Source: Gracilimonas sp034520725 (GTDB lineage: Bacteria; Bacteroidota; Rhodothermia; Balneolales; Balneolaceae). Taken from it: a DNA stretch of 64,000 nt. Position numbers and translations under genes: made by a program. The stretch is taken from assembly GCA_034520725.1 (NCBI GenBank), contig JAXHNH010000020.1, positions 1-64,000 of the forward strand, written 5' to 3'. The notes under the pieces were generated by a model. The model saw only the letters and a program-made list of their open reading frames with translations. It was not told where the DNA came from and did no database searches. Of the stretch, positions 55,548 to 64,000 are shown one piece after another. Every line of letters begins with the position of its first letter. The stretch's first letter is position 1.

Positions 55548-57720
55548 ATGGATGAACGCACTGCCATATTGAGCCGAATGTTTATCATTCTAGGGTTTAT
55601 TCTCCTTATACCATGCGCTTTAGGTTTTCAGCTTATTCGCGTCAACTATCTGGAGGGAGAAGAACTGCGTGCCCTTTGGAGCAAACAGGCTATCGATCAG
55701 ATCCCCATTCCCGCTCAGCGTGGAAACATTTACGATTCGAACGGAACCCTTCTTGCTACAAATACGGTGGATTACAGACTCGCATACGACCCTAAAGTAC
55801 CATTCAAAGGAGGATTTGGTGTCCCAAAAGAACTTGAAAACAAACTGATAAAAAAACTTTCATCCTTGACAGGGAAAAGCACTGCTCACTATAGAACTAA
55901 GATAAACAGTGCACCTCCGCAATCACGATACATTGTTCTTGAAGACAATCTATCCGTCATTATCAAGGATGAGATCAAGGCTTTGAATATAAAAGGGGTG
56001 ATTTTGGAGGAAAATTACCGAAGAAAATATACGTTCGGATCTCTGGCCTCACATGTTCTTGGCTTTGTGAACCATGAGACCAATGGCCGTATTGGTCTTG
56101 AAGCCTTTTATAATGAAGAGTTAAAAGGTGAAGACGGTGTTCGTCAGGTTCGCCGCGATCCCTTCAACCGCATTTTTGAATATGTGGGCGCTCCAAAGAA
56201 ATTACCAAGAGAAGGTTACTCACTCCACACAACCATTGACGCCTACATTCAGGCAATTCTTGAAGATGAATTAAAAGCCGGTGTTGAAAAGCATCTGGCG
56301 AACTACGGCACTGGTATCATTATTGATCCAAGAACCGGTGCCATCAAGGCCATGGCAAATTATCCAACTTATGACCCGAATTACCCGGCTACCACTGATG
56401 ATGAGAACCGTCGTAATTTCGCCATCAGTGATATGATAGAGCCCGGTTCAACCTTTAAACTGGTTACAGCCATTGCCGCTGTTGAGCAAGGTGTTGTGGA
56501 TTTTGATGAAGTTTTTAAAACACCGGAAAACGGAGAGATCGTTATTCATGATCTTGATTTTAAGGGATCACGATCCACTTGGTGACCTGACCTTTGAGGA
56601 AGTCATTCAGAAATCTTCCAACGTTGCGACTGCTGAAATCGCCATGCGCATGAAGCCTGAAGTATTTTATCAATATGCCAGGAATATGGGTTTTGGTATA
56701 GAAACTAATATTGACCTGATCGGTGAAGTTCAAGGCAGCCTTGCAAAACCTTATGAATGGAGTCTTGTTACACTACCCTGGATGTCACATGGTTACGAGA
56801 TCCAGACTACCCCGCTTCAGATTGCTCAGGCTTATTCTGCATTTGCCAACAACGGCATGATGATGAGGCCTTACCTGGTAGAAAGAATTGAAGATAATAA
56901 TGGAAGCGTGGTCATGGACCATGAACCGGTCGAAATCCGCAGAATTGCCAAAAAATCAACTCTCAAAAGACTCATGCCGATTTTTGAAAGCGTGGTTGCC
57001 GACTCAGGAACCGGAGATCTGGCCCAAGTTGAAGGACTCAGGATTGCCGGCAAAACCGGAACTGCCAAAAAAGTGGTAAATGGCCGATACACTAATAATT
57101 ACCGGGGTTCATTCGTAGGATTTTTCCCAGCTGATGATCCTCAGTATGTAGCGTTTATTCTTTTAGATGAGCCCAGAACAAGCGGATACGGCGGATTTAC
57201 AGCAGCTCCCATTTTCAAAAATATTGCCCTTCGTATTGCCGGTTTGGATAACAACATTCAAAGAACCATGACAAACAGTGAAAATGATAGTCCTCTGGCA
57301 GTACGTGCACCCTATTTAAAGGGATTGACAAATGAGGAAGCAAAGATTCTTCTGAAGGAATTAAACATTCAATATGAATTTAATGGCAAGTCAGGATATG
57401 TGGCTGATCAAATGCCTGAAGCCGGTACTGAACTCAATGCAGGCGATAAAATTTCACTCACGTTGTCAGAAACATTTGTTGAAACTGAAGGTGAGACTGT
57501 AAAAGAAGGCTATGCTGAGATCCCTGACCTGAGAGGCATGAATATGAGAAAAGCCACAAATCTCCTCTCTGATCTGGGTTTAAAGACTGAAATTATCGGT
57601 TCGGGAACCGTATTTGCACAATATCCGCGAACAGGTGAGTGGCTCAGAAAAGGATATACCGTAACAATTCGCGGGAAAGCAAGATCACTCGAAACATTAA
57701 CTGAAGTAAGTAAAAGATAG
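55548..57720 (+). pseudogene. ftsI: Division transpeptidase FtsI/PBP3 with PASTA domains (one frameshift)
   Basis: N-terminal anchor helix (MFIILGFILLIPCALGF), PBP dimerisation domain (QRGNIYDSNGTLLATNT), catalytic SxxK in EPGSTFKLVTA (about residue 303). Near 56560 an extra T in a TTTT run shifts the frame: HDLDF becomes LRDHDPLGDLTFEEVIQ. SxN is QKSSNVAT and KTG is GKTGTAKKV. Two C-terminal PASTA-type domains follow (YLKGLTNEEAKILLKELNI and IPDLRGMNMRKATNLLSDLGL). About 724 residues. It crosslinks septal peptidoglycan with FtsW. Confidence 0.93.
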
Positions 57721-59181
57721 TTGACCTTAGAACGACTCATAGAAATTTGTAATCCACTGCATGTGACCAATGCCAATTATGGTATTGAGTTAGGTTCGCT
57801 TGTGATTGATTCAAGAGAGGCTGAAGACCATTCCGTCTTTATTGCAGTGAGAGGTACGAGAGTTGACGGACATATGTTTATTGAAGATGCCATTGAACGA
57901 GGTGCATCAGTGGTAATCTGTGAGGGTTCATTTTATACAAATGAAGATGTTTGTGTGATCGAAGTGGAAAACACTAAGGAATTAACAGGCGTAATTGCCC
58001 AGGAATTTTCGAGCAACCCGGCTGAGATGCTTCAGGTCATCGGGATCACCGGAACCAACGGTAAAACTACAACAGCTACCCTGGTTTATCAGGTGCTTCG
58101 TACCTGTGGCAAAAATGCTTCGTTACTAGGAACGGTCAGTAAAAGAATTTTAGATGATGAGTTTGACAGTAAACTCACGACCTCCGACCCCATTGAACTT
58201 GCAAATGACATGCAAAAAATGGTTGATGCAGGCTCAGATTACCTTGTCATGGAAGTTTCGTCTCACGCTCTAGACCAATATCGGGTTGCCGGAGTACCGT
58301 TCAAGGTTGCGGCATTTACGAATCTGAGTCATGATCATTTGGATTATCATGAAACGCTTGATGAGTATGCGAAAGCCAAACGCAGGCTGTTCGATGATCT
58401 GAGTGATGGATCTTATGCTGTCATTAACATTGACGATAAATACGGTGCTTACATGCTTGAGAGCTGTAAAGCCAATAAGATCGAATTGAGTTTCAATAAC
58501 GAGAAGGCTTACATCCTCGAGAATACAGCAAATGGTATTTCAATCATTATTGACGGTGAGAAAATTGAAAGCCCGCTTATAGGCAAATTTAACGCCTACA
58601 ATCTGGGTGAGGCTTATTATATATGTAAAGTCCTGGGTCTTGATCCCAAAGAGATCGTTAAAGCCCTGTCAAAGGCTAAAGGTGCGCCTGGCAGAATGGA
58701 AACCGTTAGCGGTTCAGTAGATGATAGCCCCCTCGTTATTGTGGATTATGCCCATACACCGGATGCATTACAAAATGTTTTATCTACCCTATCTGCAGTA
58801 AAAGATGCTTCTCAAAAGCTCACGGTTGTATTCGGCGCGGGTGGCGACAGAGATTCTGCCAAACGTCCGGAAATGGCCAAAGTGTCTGAACTTTTTGCCG
58901 ATAAAGTGATCGTAACAAGTGATAATCCAAGAACGGAAAATCCCGATGTGATCATTGCGGACATAATTGCTGGATTTGACAAACTTGATAAGGTTTCCAG
59001 TATTACCAACCGCAAAGAGGCCATTGAAAGAGTTATACATGAAGCTGAAAATAATGAAATCATTCTTATTGCCGGTAAAGGACACGAAGATTATCAGGAA
59101 ATAAACGGTGAGCGTCATCATTTTGATGATCGTGAGATCGCAGCCGGTCTTCTACAACATAAAGTTGCAGGAGGCGAATAA
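57721..59181 (+). CDS. murE: UDP-MurNAc-tripeptide synthetase MurE (meso-diaminopimelate type)
   Basis: 486 residues from a TTG that directly follows the ftsI stop. Mur ligase ATP site GITGTNGKTTTATL, SSHALDQYRVAGV, HDHLDYH, and TSDNPRTENP, the DNPR motif typical of meso-DAP-adding enzymes, plus GKGHEDYQ at the end. So the peptidoglycan is probably DAP type. Intact. The last A of its stop codon begins the mraY ATG. Confidence 0.95.
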   Translation: MTLERLIEICNPLHVTNANYGIELGSLVIDSREAEDHSVFIAVRGTRVDGHMFIEDAIERGASVVICEGSFYTNEDVCVIEVENTKELTGVIAQEFSSNPAEMLQVIGITGTNGKTTTATLVYQVLRTCGKNASLLGTVSKRILDDEFDSKLTTSDPIELANDMQKMVDAGSDYLVMEVSSHALDQYRVAGVPFKVAAFTNLSHDHLDYHETLDEYAKAKRRLFDDLSDGSYAVINIDDKYGAYMLESCKANKIELSFNNEKAYILENTANGISIIIDGEKIESPLIGKFNAYNLGEAYYICKVLGLDPKEIVKALSKAKGAPGRMETVSGSVDDSPLVIVDYAHTPDALQNVLSTLSAVKDASQKLTVVFGAGGDRDSAKRPEMAKVSELFADKVIVTSDNPRTENPDVIIADIIAGFDKLDKVSSITNRKEAIERVIHEAENNEIILIAGKGHEDYQEINGERHHFDDREIAAGLLQHKVAGGE

Positions 59182-60317
59182 TGTTACACGAATTATTCAC
59201 TTGGCTTGATACTGTTTACGATGTCCCCGGAACCGGTGCTGTTGCCTTTATCTCAACCCGGACTGCCCTGGCTGCCATCACTTCGCTTCTTATTAGTCTC
59301 TTTATTGGTAAAAAAATCATTCTTTGGTTGAGTAAACTTCAGCTTAAAGAAGTGATACGTGACGATATTGGACTTGACCATCATCTTTCCAAAGGCTCAA
59401 CACCAACCATGGGTGGTGTTATTATTATTTTGTCTATAGTGATACCAACTATTCTATGGGCTCGCCTTGATAGTATTTATAGCTGGCTGATCGTTTTTGT
59501 AACTCTGACATTAGGTGGCGTAGGATTTATTGATGACTACATTAAAGTGGTCAAAAAAGACAAAAGCGGACTGGCAGGCTGGTTCAAGATCGCCGGACAG
59601 GTCTTTGTGGGACTGATCGTCGGTGCTACCCTCTACTTCCACCCTGACTTTGAGTCGTTTAATTCACTTTCTACCGTTCCTTTCCTTAAAAATGTAAACA
59701 TTGATTACGCCTTTTTCGGTGATACCATAGGATGGATCATTTATCTGACAGTAGCTGTATTCATTATTGCAGCTGTAAGTAATGCCACAAATCTAACGGA
59801 TGGACTTGATGGACTTGCTGCCGGGACCTCTGCGATCTGTGGAATTGTATTTGCCATTTTTGCGTATGTATCCGGTCGCGTTGATTTTTCCGGTTTCCTG
59901 GACATCATGTATCTACCGGGCGCAGGTGAGTTGACTATTTTTACTGCCTCATTGATTGGAGCCTGCATTGGATTCCTGTGGTACAATACCAACCCTGCTT
60001 CTGTTTTTATGGGTGATACCGGATCTCTGGCACTTGGAGGCGCATTCGGGGCGCTTGGCCTGATGCTTCACAAAGAATTATTGCTGCCGTTCATATGCGG
60101 GATCTTCTTTTTCGAAACACTATCAGTGATCATACAGACCACCTATTTCAAATACACAAAACGTAAATATGGTGAGGGCAAACGCGTCTTCTTGATGACA
60201 CCAATACACCATCACTATGAGAAAAAAGGATGGCCGGAGCAGAAGATCGTAGTACGTTTTTGGATCATCACCATTTTATTGGGAATTCTAAGTCTGTTAA
60301 CCCTCAAGATCCGATGA
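59181..60317 (+). CDS. mraY: Phospho-MurNAc-pentapeptide translocase MraY
   Basis: 378 residues, about 10 membrane helices, intact. STPTMGGVII, GFIDDYIKV (catalytic DD), NATNLTDGLDGLAAG (Asp-rich), VFMGDTGSLALGG and LMTPIHHHYEKKGWPEQKIVVRFW are all present. It makes lipid I. It follows murE without murF in between. Confidence 0.96.
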   Translation: MLHELFTWLDTVYDVPGTGAVAFISTRTALAAITSLLISLFIGKKIILWLSKLQLKEVIRDDIGLDHHLSKGSTPTMGGVIIILSIVIPTILWARLDSIYSWLIVFVTLTLGGVGFIDDYIKVVKKDKSGLAGWFKIAGQVFVGLIVGATLYFHPDFESFNSLSTVPFLKNVNIDYAFFGDTIGWIIYLTVAVFIIAAVSNATNLTDGLDGLAAGTSAICGIVFAIFAYVSGRVDFSGFLDIMYLPGAGELTIFTASLIGACIGFLWYNTNPASVFMGDTGSLALGGAFGALGLMLHKELLLPFICGIFFFETLSVIIQTTYFKYTKRKYGEGKRVFLMTPIHHHYEKKGWPEQKIVVRFWIITILLGILSLLTLKIR

Positions 60318-61669
60318 GAGACGTTAAGAACAAACATATCGTCGTGATCGGTGCCGCTAAAAGCGGTATTGCTGTGGCTCTTCTGTTGAAGAAGAAAGGT
60401 GCAGAGGTCTTTGTATCAGACTATGGTGTGATAAGTAATGACTTTAAAAGGAAGCTGGGATCAAATGAGATTCACTTTGAGGAAAACGGACATTCTGAAC
60501 AAGCCAAAAAGGCAGAATTTGCAGTTGTGAGTCCCGGAGTACCAACCGAATCCCCGATCGTTCAGCATTACCTGAACAGTGGCAAGGATGTTTATTCAGA
60601 AATTGAAGCGGCAAGCTGGTTTACAGATGCCAGAATTGTGGCTGTGACCGGGAGTAATGGAAAGACAACGGTGGCAAACTGGCTGGATCACTTATGGAAT
60701 GTAGCCAAGCGGGATCATCATTTATCCGGAAATATCGGAATAGCCTTTTCTGATGTGGCAGAATCCACATCAGGCGATCATCTGTTGGAGGTCAGTAGTT
60801 TTCAGCTAGATCATATTTCCACTTTCAAACCGGATGTGAGTATGATCCTGAATATTACTCCTGATCACCTCAATCGCTATAACAACGACCTTAATGCCTA
60901 CGCTGCATCAAAATTCAGGATCACTGAAAATCAGACGGAAGACGACCGGTTCATCTTTAACTATGATGACCCGATCATACAAAAGCATGTTGAAACCCTA
61001 AAGCAAAAGCGAAAAGCGCCTCAGTTATGGGCTTTTTCACATAAGAATGAGGTCCCGGAAGGAGCCTTTGTTCGTAACGATCATATCATCTTCAAATTCA
61101 ATAAAAAAGAAGAATCACTTATGCCAGTAGAAGAAATCGGACTAAGAGGTCAACATAACCTGAGTAACGGTTTAGCAACCGCACTTGCTGCACGGGCAGC
61201 TGAGATAAAGAATGATGCGATCAGGGAAAGCCTTCGCTCCTTTACCGGAGTTGAACACCGTCTTGAACTGGTTCGCAAAGTAGACGGCGTGAAATACATC
61301 AACGACAGCAAAGCTACCAATGTAAATGCAGTCTGGTTTGCCCTTGATAGTTTTCATGTTCCCCTGACTTTGATCCTGGGTGGCCGCGATAAAGGCAACG
61401 ATTACTCTGAACTGGTTCCACAGATCCGGGATAAGGTTCACACCATCATCGCTATAGGTGAATCTAAAGATAGAATTGAAGAACAATTAAGTAAGGTTAC
61501 TCCGAATTTTGTTCGGGTTGAAACCATGGGTGGGGCGGTCAGAGCGGCTTACAAAGGGGCTAAAAAAGGCGAGGTGGTCTTATTGAGTCCGGCTTGCGCT
61601 TCATTTGACATGTTTGACAGTTACGAGCACCGCGGAAAGATCTTTAAAGACGAAGTAAACAAACTGTAA
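60314..61669 (+). CDS. murD: UDP-MurNAc-L-alanine:D-glutamate ligase MurD
   Basis: 451 residues from ATG 60314, overlapping the mraY stop (ATGA). HIVVIGAAKSGIAVA, ATP site AVTGSNGKTTVANW, SSFQLDHI, NITPDHLNRY, GVEHRLELVRKVDGVKYINDSKATN, ILGGRDKGNDY, and LLSPACASFDMFDSYEHRGKIF. Full length, intact. Confidence 0.95.
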   Translation: MRDVKNKHIVVIGAAKSGIAVALLLKKKGAEVFVSDYGVISNDFKRKLGSNEIHFEENGHSEQAKKAEFAVVSPGVPTESPIVQHYLNSGKDVYSEIEAASWFTDARIVAVTGSNGKTTVANWLDHLWNVAKRDHHLSGNIGIAFSDVAESTSGDHLLEVSSFQLDHISTFKPDVSMILNITPDHLNRYNNDLNAYAASKFRITENQTEDDRFIFNYDDPIIQKHVETLKQKRKAPQLWAFSHKNEVPEGAFVRNDHIIFKFNKKEESLMPVEEIGLRGQHNLSNGLATALAARAAEIKNDAIRESLRSFTGVEHRLELVRKVDGVKYINDSKATNVNAVWFALDSFHVPLTLILGGRDKGNDYSELVPQIRDKVHTIIAIGESKDRIEEQLSKVTPNFVRVETMGGAVRAAYKGAKKGEVVLLSPACASFDMFDSYEHRGKIFKDEVNKL

Positions 61670-61678
61670 TACAGATTA

Positions 61679-62869
61679 TTGATATATACCTCACCACATA
61701 GCAATATTTCAAATATCATAGGCACTGCTGCCGAAGATATTGATACGCCCAAGCAAGGCAGCGATCGCTATTTGCTTATGGCCGTGGTCATTTTAATGAC
61801 CTTCGGTATGCTGGCGGTGTATTCTTCCATTGCCTTTTTTGCAGAGACCAAATCGACCACAGCAGGTCAGTTGATAATGAGTCATCTGGTAAAACTTGGC
61901 ATCGCATTCTTCGTTATGCTTCTAGTTTCCAAGATCAATTACCATACCATTGCCAAATTTAGCCGAGTTGGGATGGTAGTGAGTTTATTCCTTCTGGTGG
62001 CTGTTCTGGCCTTTGGTACTGAACAATTTGGTGCCAAACGATGGTTAAACCTGGGTGGTTTTTCGTTCCAGCCGTCCATGGTTGCTTCAGTTGCCTTACT
62101 GATACATGTCTCTGTTTTGCTGAACGAAAAGCAGGAATACATCAAAGACTTCCAAAAAGCTTTCTTACCGATCCTTTTCTGGGTGGTTCTTACCTGTGGA
62201 TTGATCGGCCTGGAGGATTTCAGCAGTGCCGCCATTCTGCTGGGGATATGTTTGCTTGTTATGTTTGTTGGCAGGATCAGCGTAATTCAGATCGGTACAC
62301 TTGTTGCCATTGGTTTACTTGGTGGCATTCTATTGTTAAGTCAGTCAACCAACCGGCAGGACAGGATCGAGCAGTACATAACACAGATCAAAGATATCCC
62401 AAGTGAACAGATCATTCAGGGAAGTGGATATCAGGCGCAACAGGCACATATTGCCATTGCCAAAGGTGAGCTATTAGGAGTAGGAATTGGAAAAAGTTCA
62501 CAACGTGATTTCCTCCCAGCCCCTTACAATGATTTTATTTTTGCCATTATAGCTGAGGAATATGGCCTGGTCGGCGCTATGGCTCTGATATTCATATTCA
62601 CTCTAATTCTATTTCGGGGTGTGGTATTCATTGCCCGAAACGCCGAAGACCATCTTGGATCTCTACTGGCTGTTGCCTGTACCATGATGATCGTACTCTA
62701 TGGATTTGTAAATGCAGGTGTTGCCAGCGGTATCCTGCCCGTAACAGGTTTGCCTATGCCATTTGTGAGTTACGGTGGTACCAGTATGGTATTTGCCGGA
62801 ATCATGGTGGGCATTTTATTGAATATCTCGAAACATAACCGGGACCGGAGGACCCTGTACTATGGATAA
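61679..62869 (+). CDS. ftsW: Peptidoglycan glycosyltransferase FtsW (SEDS)
   Basis: 396 residues from a TTG at 61679; 10 predicted membrane helices after a cytoplasmic tail of about 30 residues. GAKRWLNLGGFSFQPS, LEDFSSAAIL, GSGYQAQQAHIAIAKGELLGVGIGKSSQRDFLPAPYNDFIFAIIAEEYG and TGLPMPFVSYGGTSM are the SEDS signatures, including the essential Asp region of loop 7. Polymerises septal glycan with FtsI. Overlaps murG by 8 bases. Confidence 0.94.
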   Translation: MIYTSPHSNISNIIGTAAEDIDTPKQGSDRYLLMAVVILMTFGMLAVYSSIAFFAETKSTTAGQLIMSHLVKLGIAFFVMLLVSKINYHTIAKFSRVGMVVSLFLLVAVLAFGTEQFGAKRWLNLGGFSFQPSMVASVALLIHVSVLLNEKQEYIKDFQKAFLPILFWVVLTCGLIGLEDFSSAAILLGICLLVMFVGRISVIQIGTLVAIGLLGGILLLSQSTNRQDRIEQYITQIKDIPSEQIIQGSGYQAQQAHIAIAKGELLGVGIGKSSQRDFLPAPYNDFIFAIIAEEYGLVGAMALIFIFTLILFRGVVFIARNAEDHLGSLLAVACTMMIVLYGFVNAGVASGILPVTGLPMPFVSYGGTSMVFAGIMVGILLNISKHNRDRRTLYYG

Positions 62870-63968
62870 AACTAAGATCTTATTGGCTGCAGGTGGAACC
62901 GGTGGACATGTTTACCCGGCTATCGCCATTGCAGACGCACTAAAGGAAGAACAACCTGAAACTGAGATTTTGTTTGTGGGAACCAAGGATCATATGGAGT
63001 GGAAAGCCGTGCCAAATGCCGGTTATGACATTCGAAACGTATGGATCAGCGGATTTCACCGACGATTTACGCTCAAAAACCTGGTCTTCCCTTTAAAACT
63101 TGTCACCAGTTTGTTCCAGAGTTTGCGAATACTTTCAGTTTACAAACCTCAGGTGGTTGTTTCCTGTGGCGGATATGTGGCTGGTCCGATTGGATGGGTT
63201 GCCGGTAAAATGGGAATTCCTTTAGTAATCCAGGAACAGAACAGCTTTCCGGGAGTCACGAACCGATTACTGGCAAAATTTGCCTCAAAGATATTTACAG
63301 CTTTCAAAGAAGCAGACAAATTTTTACCTGCTGAGAAAACCTATGTGAGCGGTAATCCAACCAGAGCCTCATTAAATGATGCTGACAGAGATACCGCTTT
63401 AGAGTCATTCGGTTTTGACAAAGATAAACCGGTTCTGTTGGTGATGGGTGGCAGCGGTGGTGCAAAAACGATCAACGATGCCATGAAAGCTAACATAAAA
63501 GCCCTGCATGATGAAGTTGGATTGCAGATCATCTGGCAATGCGGACCAAGATATTACGACACTCTTTCAACTGATGTGAATACCAAAAAATTAAAGAATC
63601 TGAGACTCACGGCATATCTCGATAATATGGCCGAGGCCTATGCAGCCTCAGATCTTGTTATCAGCAGAGCCGGTGCCAGTTCCTGTTCTGAACTCATGCT
63701 AACCGGTAAACCGAGTATTCTTGTACCCTCTCCTAATGTTGCAGGAGATCACCAATCCCAGAATGCCAAAGCCATGGCAGATGCAGGTGCATCACTACTA
63801 ATGGAGGATGAAAAAATGAAAGAAACCGTAACAGAACTTGTTGAACAGCTAATCCGTGATCAACAAAATTTAAAGCGCATGAACCAGGCTGCCTTAAATC
63901 TGGCAAAACCTGATGCTGCTAAACTAATCGCCAGGGAAATTCTGGAAATCGCAACTTCGAAACTATAA
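62862..63968 (+). CDS. murG: UDP-GlcNAc:lipid I GlcNAc transferase MurG
   Basis: 368 residues, intact. GGTGGHVYPAIAIAD near the start, SCGGYVAGPIG, QEQNSFPGVTNRLL, VSGNPTR, LVMGGSGGAKTIN, and ISRAGASSCSELMLTGKPSILVPSPNVAGDHQSQNA at the UDP-GlcNAc site. It makes lipid II from lipid I. Confidence 0.96.
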   Translation: MDKTKILLAAGGTGGHVYPAIAIADALKEEQPETEILFVGTKDHMEWKAVPNAGYDIRNVWISGFHRRFTLKNLVFPLKLVTSLFQSLRILSVYKPQVVVSCGGYVAGPIGWVAGKMGIPLVIQEQNSFPGVTNRLLAKFASKIFTAFKEADKFLPAEKTYVSGNPTRASLNDADRDTALESFGFDKDKPVLLVMGGSGGAKTINDAMKANIKALHDEVGLQIIWQCGPRYYDTLSTDVNTKKLKNLRLTAYLDNMAEAYAASDLVISRAGASSCSELMLTGKPSILVPSPNVAGDHQSQNAKAMADAGASLLMEDEKMKETVTELVEQLIRDQQNLKRMNQAALNLAKPDAAKLIAREILEIATSKL

Positions 63969-63972
63969 GACA

Positions 63973-64000
63973 TTGGTGGAAAAACGAATCGAAACACAAC
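63973..64000 (+). CDS. Start of the next cluster gene (possibly murC), cut by the window edge
   Basis: A TTG at 63973 or GTG at 63976 opens VEKRIETQ with no stop before the end. MurC usually follows murG in this cluster and alternative starts are used by murE, ftsW and mraZ here. Only nine codons are visible, so this is a positional guess. Confidence 0.3.

Overview
The window reads as a chromosomal segment of a Gram-negative bacterium of the Bacteroidota/Balneolota side (Balneola/Gracilimonas-like; inferred from protein flavour only). Supporting signs are a MutS with a GPNMAGKS loop, a TonB receptor with an N-terminal carboxypeptidase-regulatory domain, DUF4168, DUF6580 and YceI proteins, a UDP-GlcNAc dehydrogenase of WbpA type, and a meso-DAP-type MurE. 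No taxonomic marker such as rRNA is present.

Layout. (1) 1-13.7 kb is a degraded surface-polysaccharide locus: the start of an rfbB-like gene, a dead and a live copy of a sugar-nucleotide epimerase, wbpA and a frameshifted wzz. It is interrupted by a UPF0175/PIN toxin-antitoxin pair between two direct repeats, an IS3-family element, an IS110-family element, a broken DUF4143-type ATPase and long gene-free tracts full of dispersed repeats. (2) 13.9-15.5 kb holds an odd tRNA-Gly-like gene and a tandem array in which GIY-YIG endonuclease ORFs alternate with altered tRNA-Gly copies, ending in one intact tRNA-Gly(GCC). (3) 15.5-29 kb has ordinary housekeeping genes (helicase, GntR regulator, pdxJ, NlpC/P60 lipoprotein, GlmU-like transferase, glmS, HPt protein, ElaA, isocitrate dehydrogenase, two photolyase/cryptochromes with DUF3253 and DUF2256). 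Most are cut by many small indels; because pdxJ and glmS are normally indispensable, I read this mainly as poor sequence rather than gene death. (4) 29-36.5 kb: SDR, DUF6580, YceI, DUF4168, 3-methyladenine glycosylase, YihY, mutS. (5) 36.5-46.8 kb: a GbsR/MarR-type regulator followed by a six-gene operon (secreted hydrolase, SDR, KASIII-like enzyme, Na+ symporter, acyl-CoA ligase, second hydrolase) and a TonB receptor. One inverted-repeat operator stands before the operon and before the receptor, and a weaker version before the regulator gene. (6) 46.9-53.4 kb: era, then metY-metX-hom preceded by a Cys/Met-rich leader peptide with a competing-hairpin attenuator and, behind it, a SAM-I riboswitch with its own terminator; then a P1-family peptidase. 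(7) 53.6-64 kb: the division/cell-wall cluster mraZ-rsmH-ftsL-ftsI-murE-mraY-murD-ftsW-murG, with no murF, headed by three TGGGN repeats that match known MraZ operators.

The most interesting items are the double attenuator/riboswitch leader of the methionine operon, the palindrome-linked uptake and acyl-processing regulon, and the tRNA-Gly/GIY-YIG tandem array.
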